Origin: Mytilus edulis | Taxonomy: Eukaryota > Mollusca > Bivalvia > Mytilida > Mytilidae | Assembly: GCF_963676685.1 (NCBI RefSeq) | Contig: NC_092344.1 | Location: 100,656,749 to 100,720,748, forward strand | Length of the DNA: 64,000 nucleotides | Direction of reading: 5' to 3' | Shown: positions 22,701 through 34,700 of the stretch, piece by piece | Layout: each line of letters opens with the position of its first letter | How positions within the stretch are numbered: the stretch's first letter is position 1 | Position numbers and translations under genes: made by a program | Notes under the pieces: model-generated | Told to the model about the DNA's origin: nothing | The model's database searches: none | The model's input: only the letters and a program-made list of their open reading frames with translations

Positions 22701-25700
22701 TTCATAATGATGTATTAAAACACTTTTAGTCTAAAAACTTCATTTTTATGAATTGGTTTTAAATATATATTTTTAATTAAGTTTATGGTCACACATTTCT
22801 TTGACAATTATTCAATAATGTAATAAAAAGTCGTATATTTGTGAAAATTTCCGCTAAATAATAATGATCGATTTGTTTTATTTCTCTGATCATTTATTTT
22901 TATAAATTGTTTATATATACAAATGCAAAAACAGTAGAATCTGACGAATTTGTAAATCACGATTTACATAAAAACAAAGAAATAATTGATTATTTTGTAT
23001 GATAATAACGATGAATCAGGTCTGACAAACACGCAAACATTTCTTGAGAAAATTATTATTAAAAAAAAACTTAATAAAAATCACCATTATAATTAATTTA
23101 TTATTGTGTCACAAATTTATATGGTTATACTTAATTCTAAGTCTGAAAACAATATTTTCATTTTTAACTTTCTAGTCCAATGAGAAATACATAATCCTAC
23201 AAATGACAAAAAAAAAACATTGTGGTGAGATATATAGTATTTGATTACCTCACAAGTTTCCTATTATGATTGTTTGAGATTTTTCAAAACGTTTTACTCT
23301 GAAATATTGGATAGCATTTGACATTTTAAACGTCAACAATGTAACATAACTGTTAAAAATAATCCCTACTATAAACATAACATATTATATGCTTAACCAG
23401 ACTAAATTTTTGTCTTGAGGTTTTTGTATCATTGATATAGACGATCTTGACAAATTAAAGTACTTAAGATTTGACCAAAAGCGGGATTGAAGAATTGAGT
23501 TCGTAAAATCGATATAACAAATTTTCTAATACCAGGGACAACAACTGTTATCAATCTCAAAACCATAACGAAACTCACATATTTGATTACTTGACATTAG
23601 CAAAGTTGTTTGTGACTGAGCAATGAAAAAATCCTACTATGTTGGTTCCAGTCAGGGTCATCTCACATAATATTACTATCGTACATGTTTGCTTAATTAA
23701 TTTTTATTAGGTTGTTTGGGCAGAATCGGAAGAAATAGGATGCGCCTTCAAACGTTGTACAACTTTATTTTTGGCAGAAGAATTTATACCAAATGGTTGG
23801 ATGTTGGTTTGTTATTACAATCCACAGTATGTAATTTATGATAATTTAAAAACTAACAAATGCCATAAAATTACTGATTGACCAAACAATGCATGTGGAA
23901 GGATAGCTTTAACAACGACAAGTAAAAAGTAAAAAGAGGAACAAATATGAAGGCGACAATTAAAAAAATACTAAAAAACATAATAGCTAACAGCAAAATA
24001 GAAAAGCTGGCCATAATTTGTTAACAGAAACCAAATATTGAACAACATAACCCGGACAATAACCGATTGCGAACTCGTGTGCTTCGAAACGTTTCACCAA
24101 ATAGTGCCATCATTCGTGTTGCTTATTTACGGTTGAATCCACTATTAAGTCGATATAATACTGTCACATCGAGAAACTAGCTGTATAGACTATACCTGTA
24201 ACTTGGCATTGCAAAAGGTCATGTTTTTCTCTGGCTGTTTATGACCTCTTTACACTAAATCCATTGGATGTTGGATGTGTACGGATTGCTAGTTTAGTCT
24301 TAGATGCATGATCTCTTTATTAGTTGTTGGTGGCTTTGAACTAGCTGTAAGATAACTGCAAGTACTCTCAGATTTGTCCATTGTGTCTTTTTGTGTCGGG
24401 ATGTATAAGTACCCGGCCACGTCCACTTGTATTTTTGTCCATCTGATGAGTTAAGCCTTTTTCAACTGATTTTTATAGTTCGTTCTTATGTTGTATTGTT
24501 ATACCACTGTCCCAGGTTAGGGGGAGAGTTGGGATCACGCTAACATGTTTAACCCCGCCACATTATTTATGTATGTGCCTCTCCCAAGTCAGGAGCCTGT
24601 AATTCAGTGGTTGTCGTTTGTTTATGTGTTACATATTTGTTTTTCGTAAATTTTTTTACATAAATAAGGCCGTTAGTTTTCTCGTTTGAATTGTTTTACA
24701 TTGTCTTATCGGGGCCTATTATAGCTGACTATGCGGTATGGGCTTTGCTCATTGTTGAAGGCCGTACGGTGACCTATAGTTGTTAATGTCTGTGTCATTT
24801 TGGTCTTTTGTGGATAGTTGTCTCATTGACAATCATACCACATCTTCTTTTTTATATAGTGTGGCTATAGTTGAGCTTCCTTGGTTTGATGGCCTTCTTG
24901 TAAGCACCAACCGTCTATCAAGAAAATCATCATAGAAAGAGCCATCTCAGTACAATCATATCAACTTAAGATATATCTTAACATGCAGAAACGAATGAAA
25001 TAGTGCTGCATAGAAATGAAAATATCACAATAGGACAATTTAAATAACTTCTTGTCATGAAATATAGCTCTGAACCAATCCTCACTATCAATTTTTAGTT
25101 GAGTCAAGATATGAACCAGACTTTATTTATCTGAGATATCCCTTTTTACCAGCTTAATTGGATAAATGCAATCAACATGATCACCACACTTTACATTATT
25201 CAATGAAAGGACATAGTTTACATAGCAGCACTTAAAGTCAAAGGACAGTTCTATCTTATTTTCATTCTTCTTGAGCCCCTTGTATGATATAAAATACGTT
25301 GTAGAGAAGAGGAGCCAGTTGATTCCTAACTATTAGTTTATATTCATACACATATTAGTACAATGTATATAAATATCATCAGCTACGATTAACTTTTACA
25401 ATATAAATTAAAAAGGGTCAACATAAAGGCGATATGTAAATAATACCAGATGTCAGCGGGTTCTCGGAGGGGTACTTATAGCAGACACAGTTACTCTATT
25501 TTGATAACTAACACCATATTCTGCAATGTATCTAGCAAAACCACGAACACTGTGTATCTTTTACCGTGTAAAAAGTAAATTATTAAAAATAACTCTAAGG
25601 TAAATTTAAAAGAAAAGTCCATATTCAAATGGAAAAATCAAATGCTCAAACAATCAAACGAATGGATAACAACTGTCATATTCCTGACTTTGTCAAGTAT

Positions 25701-28700
25701 TTTCTAATGTTAAAATTTGGTTTGCAGAACTTTTGTGAGTCGGAACAGTCGTTTCAAACTCATAAGTAGCATTGTCTATGACTGTAAGCCTGACTAGCAA
25801 TTGAAGCAGGAAACATTATTTTATGCAGATTTAATTTTTTCTTAATATGAATAATTTTTTTACAGAGGAAATATTATAGGACAGATGCCGTATACGCATG
25901 GTAAACCATGTGGTGCTTGTCAACCGGGATATTCATGTAGCCGGACACTTTGCGGCAGTATGTATATTTTTCGTGTTGAATTCAAATCATTGCAATTTCC
26001 TTGCCCAATAACATTTCAATTGAATACATATATAATTGTTATGGGTTGGGTTTTTTTTTTATTAAGAGCCCTCAGATTAATTGATAATTATCAAGCATTG
26101 TCTATTTTCAGTGTAAAATAGTTACGTGCTTGCTTGGGACGTTCAGTTACTGAAACATTTATAGTAGCAACAGATAACTTGGATGCTAGAAAGGTGCATT
26201 GAATTATTAAATAAAACAAGCTTTGTTTAAATTATAGAAGGAGCAGCGGTAAAACGGTATATGCCTCATAATAATCGCCGCCCAGTTCCTCCTCATCATT
26301 CTAGACCAAAACCAACACCTAGAGGTCACCGTAAGTATACACGTGTATTAGTGTTCAGTCATGGTGAAGGAAAGTGGTAATGCACATGTTAGTATTTGTT
26401 AAATCTCATGTTCATTTTGAGCAATGCACATGGTAGTTTTAAAAATGCACATGTTAGTAGTTTGTAGTGCATATGTGAATTTGATGATGTACACTTCAAA
26501 AGTAGATAATGCACATCTTAAAAAGGGCGATTATTGTGTAAATTATAGACATAAGTCAAATAATAATTGTTTGTAAACGTATCATATCGAAACTTAAAAA
26601 GAGTATTTATAATACACTCAATTATTTCTAAGTGGTTACTAATTGCCGTACGGTGTTTAAATTTTGCTTGTTTATAAAAACTGATTTTTGGCTTTTGTTT
26701 GCTGCCTTAAAATCTTTAAAGCGTTGGTCCAAGAATGATTAATCAAACTTAGGCGGCTAGCCAACAAGCAAATTTTTGATTTTCGTTCAAGTCACTGTCT
26801 TTATTCTAAAGTCTGAAACATAGTACACGATTCAATAGATCAACAGGTTCATTATCCACTGCTGTAATGGTTTCATCGTTACCACAATATTGTTTTCATT
26901 TCTAACGGAATATGCCAGAGTCGTATCAGAAATTTTATATCAAATAGTTAAAAAAAAGCAAAGTAATCAAGTAAACGCTGTCACCCCAACAATTTCCATG
27001 TGATCTTTTATATTAATATCATACAATATTTTACCAAAAACAAGGGGCACCACCACCTCCAACACAACTCAGACACACCTCCCATTCAGCTCGTCCTCAC
27101 GCAAACAGACATAAATCTGGTCCAAACGCTCAACCACCTCCTGGGTACAGATACCAACCAGCAGCCAATCAACCACCTAGACCGGCAGCAAATCAACCAC
27201 CAAGACCAGCAGCTCATCCTCCCCGACAATCAACTCAACCTGGCCGACAACCAGCGCATTCTCCACGGCAACAACTGCATCCTCCACGACAACCTCATAA
27301 TCCGGGAGCACCTGTTGGTCAATATCAGCCACAACCATATCCAAGTAATTCACAGCACTATAATCGAATATATACGTGCATGTATAATATAATCTTTATA
27401 ATATTCTACAGCTCTTTCGTCTCTCTTATTCAGATTGTTAGTTCACCTGAACAAATTTTCTAGCTAAGCTGTCGTTTACAATATATGAGCTGAAACCGCC
27501 CGTCCAAAATTAACTATATTTTGTTTAACCGAATGAAGTCACGACCACCAGAAGGAATCGTCGATTCTGATTGGATGATTTTCAAATCTTTTTCAACATA
27601 AAACAACAAGACGATATGATTGAAACTAGTATAGGGTATTGACGACTAGAGGACTCTACGAAAGATCCTCAGTTATATATGTCGAGGTGACAACCATTAC
27701 ATATAAATCTATGGAAAATCATTATCCGTCTTCTTCTCTAAATTTACTTAGCAAATATTTACAAACTTTTAAAAACGATGCACGAAGGGTCGTATACAAA
27801 TGATTCTCATTTAAATGGGACAATTATAAAACACAAATTCTGTGAAAAAAAAACCAGGTTTAAATGTCTTGGAACTTTACAGGACAAATAACTGGGAGAA
27901 CCTCATATAATTTTCATATCGCTATAATGTTAAAAGTCAAATCACAAAAATATTGAACTCCGAGGAAAATTCAATAAGGAAAGTCCTTAATAAAATGGCA
28001 AAATCAAAAGCTCCAACGAATAAATCGAAATTATCCTGACTTGGTACAGGCGTTTTCTTATAGCTATATAATGTTAACAAATAGTTCTTATACAAAATAA
28101 GATTTTCATTTTCTATTAGAAAGCAAGACCAGCGTAAATCAAACTTAAGAAAGAAAATGTAATGTTATGAAGGCGGAAAAGTGACTAAATATTTTCATGC
28201 TATTTGAAGGAGATAAAGGAAATTTTTGTTTTATGGGAAAACATATAATGTCTCACTATTTAGCAATAAGTTATACCTACATTGTGTAGAACGATAGTGA
28301 GTTTATCATGAGTGGTAATGGTGATACAAATACAAAGTTCCATGACAAATACTGACAATGCAAAGCAAAGTTTGAAATTAGATTCGTGTTATTATTCAAA
28401 CAAAAAGTAAACTCACAAAAATACTGAACTCCGAGGAAAATTCAATCGGAAAGTCCCTAATCAAATTGCAAAACCAAATGCCAAAACACATCAAAGGAAT
28501 GGACAACAACTGTCATATTCCTGACTTGGTACAGGCATTTTCAAATGTAGAAAATGGTGGATTGAACCTGATTTTATAGCGCTGAACCTCTCACTTGTAC
28601 GACAGTCGCATCAAATATAATAACATTGATAATGATGCATGAACAAAACAAACAGACACAATAGGTAAAAATGACACAAATAAAGGTGAAAAGTCTAATT

Positions 28701-31700
28701 CGGTAGGTCACATTCGTGAAAAAGGAACGGGATTGTAGTTACGACATAAGGAACATATCCGATATCATTTATATAAAAGATATTACATAACGGTGAACCA
28801 ACTCGTGATGGCGGCGTCCGTAAAATTTACGAAGGGATGGTTTTAGCTTCCCAATGCTTCACTTTTGGGAAGATGAAATCAACTCTTTTGTCGTTAAGTT
28901 TTGTTTCAACCGACCCTCATAGTCAATGTCTAGATATAGATCATAATCAAGTGGCAAAATCCGTAAACTCTCCGTTGATCGTTTAATATTATTTAATATA
29001 ATCTGATTCCTTTCACGGATTTGGCTATACTTTTTGGACCTTTTGGATTATAGCTCTTCATCTTTTATATAAGCTTTGGATTGCAAATATTTTGGCCACG
29101 AGCATCACTGAAGAAACATGTATTGTCGAAATGCGCATCTGGTGCAAGAAAATTGGTACCGTTAATTTTATTAATATCTAATGCGCATTTATTATTGATT
29201 GTCTTTCTGATATGCGATGTAAACTTCCAACACTCGTACTTGCAATTTTGTGAAACAACGAAATCTTCATCAAAACAATAATATAATTACCATTGTAGAA
29301 ATAAGATAGGAAGATATAAGAATATACGATGTTCACTAACATTGGAATCTTATTAACAATGCATATACCAAAAGGTACGATAACATGGGGAATTTCGGTG
29401 TGTTAGATAGCTAATGTTGCATCATTAATTACTAACTACCATCTGACTTCAAGAAGTTAGTTACTAACAATGATATTCATCTAGAGGGCTATACACAAAT
29501 ATCTTTGGGACATTTTAACTCAAATATTAAGTGGTTTTGATGTAATCCTTTATTGTACTTCCAGAATTGTAGATATAAGAAGATGTGGTAAGAGGGCCAA
29601 TGAGACAACTCTCCATCGAAGTATATTTATTAAAAATAGAAGTCATTGAACTACACTCTTTCTGCGATAAGTCTAGAAACCTGATATAGCAATAAAGCTT
29701 CATATCTTCATATTGCCTTATAAATATCCCCATTTCCGTGTCGACCGACATTCCCGTCCTTCATCCCGATCGTCTAACATTGCAGAACCTGCCTATTGGA
29801 TTTATCGTTAATTTGACGTGCTCGTAATGACTTTGAATGAACTATTTGCAACTGGAGGTTAGGTACAGACTAGTATTCAGTAAAGCTAAGCTGATAAAGA
29901 TAACTGTGGTCAACTTTGATTTGTTAGTCTTTCAGATTTATTTTTAACAATATGAAATTAGATCGTTTCGAAATGTGTGAAGTAAGTTTCGTTTTATATT
30001 TATGCTTTTTTTTTTTCTTGTTCATAAACAATTGCCATTTCACATTTGTCTATTAAAAGAGGTAGAATGAAAGTACATAATGATATTTTGTCGAATTAAT
30101 TTTGTTTTGATAACAGTTTATTTTCACTTATTAGGTAACAAACGGGCTCACCCGCCTCAGCCTCAAGCAACCGCTCAAGTTCAGTATATATCGGGGAAAG
30201 TTCTAACCGGTAAAGTACATTCATAATTGAAGTTTTTATTTACAACTAAAACTTTTTCTATCATCAAATATTTTCTGTAATATCGCTTTTTCTATTTACC
30301 AGGACAATAACTGCTTGTAAAAGGTCAAGATCAACACTGGAAAATACTTGAAATAAATTTTAACCTTTCATCCCCGCTAATAAACCTTTTCAATCAGGCA
30401 GTTGTTACTTTTTTGAAATAGAAACAATTAAAATGTGGAATAAATATTATAAGATTGGACACAGTTTAAATATGACATCCATTCATCGACACAAGATCAT
30501 CAAAAACAAACATCTAACATTATACTGATTATCATCGGCCCAGTAGTCAGCACTTCGCAGTTGACATTTATAACAATTACATGGTCATTTTTATAAATTT
30601 CCCGTTACAAAATTTAGAAATTTCGAAAATCTAAGGATTTTCTTCTCCCAGGAATAAATTACCTTACCTGTATTTGGCACAACTTTTTGGAATTTTGGGT
30701 CCTCAATGCTCTTCATCTTTGTACTTGTTTGGCTTTATTTTGATTTGAGCGTGACTGATGAGTCTTAAGTAGACGAAACGCGCGTCTGGCGTATTGAATT
30801 ATAATCCTGGTATATTATTATGAATTATTATCCTTTTATAACTATTGTCCAATCATTTCTCTTGTTTGTTCATGCATGAGGTGGTTAACATATATATACC
30901 ACCATTTTAGGTTGGATGCCAGTAAAGACACCACCAAGATCAAACAACAATCAAACAAGTTTTCCTCCAACTCCAGGTATGAATATATTTCTTTGAACAG
31001 TTTTGATCTGCTAATTATTTCAATAGTTGGCTCTGTTGCTAATCGGGCAACGTATGAAATTTTCAGAATACATAACCAGTTGAAGTCAGTCTTTCTGCTC
31101 TTTGTGAGATTCCTATGAAATGTGTCATTTTACTACAACCCGTAGCTTGTAAGACAAGTTCGGTGACCTATCATTTTATAATATAATTTTTGAGTATATC
31201 AAAATGTATGACAAAATATAAAAAAAAAAGGTCTAATGTTTCATTTATACTCCCGTACTATCTTTATCTTATTTATGCGAATTGTGTAAGCAAGAAAAAC
31301 ACAACGTCATCAAGAAGGCATTTCAATAGAAAATTGTAATGACTTTTTCCTGATGTGCATGTGTTTGGTTTAAATATTGAGAGTTTACTCTATCAGTCTT
31401 AATAGTTGTGTGAAGATATGCTAGGGCGTGTTGAGGCGAGTCAATTTTAAAATTGTGTGATTTATCATTTTCGTCACTTTAAGTTGTTGAAAGTGACATT
31501 CGTCTGATAAGCGACATAACTCCGATCTATATTGGTAAAAATTGTATGTGTTTTAGTACGGTGATTGTCGTCCTCTATGTTAAATATAACCAATACATTG
31601 ATAAATAAGATGCAAGTTGTAGTAATCAAAATGATTTTATGGTGCATTATGCTATTTATAAACAATATTTTACTAAGCCTTTTGAAAATAATTGATACTG

Positions 31701-34700
31701 TTGTATACCCTTATCCGAAAGTGACATTTATTTCAATTGCCTTCGGAAAATATGAATTTTGTTGGGTGAACGCGAATTTCCATATCTGCTCAGACAAGAG
31801 AAATCAGAAGTCACTTGGAATATAAATCTGAATTGACTATCGAATGCTTTTCAGTTTTTGATATATATTCATAATAGTGTCTTAATTTATATACACAATT
31901 TACTATTTAGCATGTACGGTTCTATATTCCTGCAACTTCACAAACAGAAATGTATATTTTTTTCTTCCAAATTTCTAAATTTTATTGCTACTAACATTTT
32001 TCAATGTTTTTAGTTTTGTCTGGAAATACAATTATCAAAAGTGTGAAACCTGTACCAACAAAACCAAGGCAAGAGCAAAATCCATATTCAGGTGGGCGTT
32101 CGGCGCCTTCAACTCAGATTAATGGAGTTCAACAATATCCTCAGCCATCCCCTGTCCAACACCAACAACAATATTCTGTTCAACAGCCAAAACAACAACA
32201 ACAGCCGCAAATTCAACATCAACCAAAACCTGTATTTAAACAGCAAACACATTTTAAATACCAACAACCAAAATCACAACCCCCTGTTTCTGTCAATACA
32301 CGACAACACTCGGTACACCAAGCCCCTCAACAACAAAAGCCTCAGCAACAAATACTTCAGCCTGTACCTCAATCATATAGACAGCCACAACAACAATCAC
32401 AACACGTACCGAACCAACAGCCTCAGCAAAACTACCAGTCAGCACCACAACCTTATATACAGCAGCAACAATCCCAGCAAGTACCGGTACCACAACATCA
32501 ACAAGCAGTCCAGTCAGCACCACAACCATATATACAGCCGCAACAATCCCATCAAGTACCGGTACCACAACATCAGCAAGCAGTCCAGTCAGTACCACAA
32601 CCATATAGACAAACACAACAATCTCCCCAAGGAGGCCACCACCAATATAGACCACAACCTAACACTAATCAAAGACCAACTAATCAGAATCCTGCTTATG
32701 CTCCTCAACAATATCAAAATACTTATCCAGTGAATACTTCCAGTCAGATACCACATAACCAACAAGGATCTGTGCAGCCATACCATCAGAATGGTTATCA
32801 AGCGCAAGGTAAATAATGATTATTAAAATTGCACTTTCTCTCAGAAATTTTTTGTTATGATTATCGAAAAATAATATAAAATAATATATATTGTTTCAAA
32901 ACACTTTATAATCATGAATTATAATCAGAAAATTGATATATGTTCTTAAGTTGTGTGAGTATATGCACACAACATATAGAAAAATGTATTGAGATTATAT
33001 TGTCATTCTGTAAATCCCATTTTAATGTAAAAAATATCAGTGAGTTAAATACTGGTTTATCAGATAAATAAATAAATAAGTATCACAATTGTTTTCTTAT
33101 TTCATATCACAGACCAACAGTATCCTCAATACCAGAGACAGTGGTCTCCTCCACAAGCTCCCGCACCAGTGCCAGCTTATCATCAGCATCAGGAACAAAG
33201 ACGTCCACAACCTGCCCCACAGCCTGCACATGTCTTTGTTGGTAAATACATTTATGGCTATTTCCGTTTAATTGAAAAAAAATATATTCACATATTATTC
33301 ATCTCGATTTTATATAGTCTGTCAAAAAATTATATACCCTTTTTTGTGGTAACTAAAAGGTATTTAGCCTTATTCCATACTTTTACTTTAATCAAGTAGT
33401 TACTTTGATATTGTGGTGTCTACAAGTTCCTCTAGATATCACAAGTTCTAAGGCTAAACAAAATAGCAGTTAAGAAGGCTCGAGGGACGGGTACACAAAT
33501 CTCGTAAATGAATAAACGTTTTGTTTTCATTACAAATTTTATTTATACACTACTAGTTGTTACTTTTTGATATACTACAGAAATCAACCAAAAAAATCAA
33601 TTAATTTTGTCCCAAGATGACTTTAAAATGTTTATTTCGTTGAAAAAGATCCAAATTATCTCGCTTTGGTGCTAAAATACATTTTTTTTGTGACCTACGT
33701 GTTTTATTATTTTTTTCAAATAAGCTTTTTTTAGGGATTTCTGTAATTTAGTTATTTTTCATTTCGATTTTGCCTCTATTCTCCTAATAGTTCAATAGAA
33801 AAAAATTACCTTAACAAAAATGCATGCTTCTTTCGAAGGCAGTTTGTAAGCTTAAATGAACGGTGACCCTATTATTCTATTTTATTTTTATATTAAGTAT
33901 ATTATGAAGTTCATACATAGAAAAAATAGCAAAATTCTATATTAAAAAAAAATGGATTTATACCCTCGAGGCCCCTTAGGAATGGTAATGCATATCTTCT
34001 CCATAAATGTTTAAAGGAGTAGGTCCGGTAAGGACCGATTTTGGCCTCAAATTTCAGGTTCATCTGACGAAAGATTTTGACCACTTTTTAATCACTTAAG
34101 TGTCTATTTTATTTGAATTAATTAGTTTATGTGAACGATTTTAACAGATTTAGTCATTAAAAACGATCCGATTCAAGCTCAAATATGAAAAATCTACCTA
34201 ATATGCCGAAAAATGTCACTTTTCAGATGGTTTTTGGTAAAAATGAAAGTGGCCGCACCCGTGTTCATCCTCAACCTTTATATATGTTATGTATTATCAT
34301 AAAATACAACTTACATTTCAATATTAAGGATGAACACGAATGCGGCCACTTTCGTTTTACACGAAAACCGTCTAAAATTTAACTAAAATGCTAGAATTAT
34401 GAGGATTTCAGTAATTTAGCATGACTTAATGGTGCTAGTACCGGATATATGTGGATTGTATTGTCAAAAACAGCCCATATTTATGTAGCAGAAGCATTCT
34501 ACTGTCCAAAAAATAACTAAAGGTTTACATTTTAACAATTTCGTAAAACTGCTATATTTTGGGGCCAAAAAGGGGTCTTACTGAACCTACTCCTTTGGTG
34601 ATATAGAACACATTATATTCATTATAGTTTTCTGAATAATAAAATAGATTGTTTTGTTTCATTGTAGATCCACGTCCAATATACGTACCACCTGCACCAG

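Larger units (their letters stand above)
23827..25865 (+). other. CAP-ShKT intron 3 with dispersed repeats
   Basis: It holds a dispersed repeat at about 24420-24860 and a fragment at about 25600-25720 (TTCCTGACTTTGTC type). No exon was seen between. Confidence 0.65.
27345..30134 (+). other. CAP-ShKT intron 6 with repeats and a hammerhead motif
   Basis: It contains two copies of a dispersed repeat (about 27950-28080 and 28400-28600), a minus-strand retroelement tail (28690-28990), a hammerhead-like ribozyme (29102-29145) and a repeat fragment (about 29570-29660). Confidence 0.65.

Noticed and set aside
24440-24500. CTGATGAGTTAAGCC as a third hammerhead
   Set aside because: The CTGATGA box is present, but there is no paired stem II, GAAA box or cleavage triplet after it.
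27000-27392. 130-residue ORF over exon 6
   Set aside because: It is in a different frame from the one demanded by exons 5 and 7, and shows only His/Asn/Gln low complexity.
32092-32807. 213-residue Asn-rich plus-frame ORF and 120- and 72-residue minus-strand ORFs
   Set aside because: They overlap exon 9 of the CAP-ShKT gene and arise from CAA/CCA codon repetition read in other frames. The spliced frame is set by phase on both sides.
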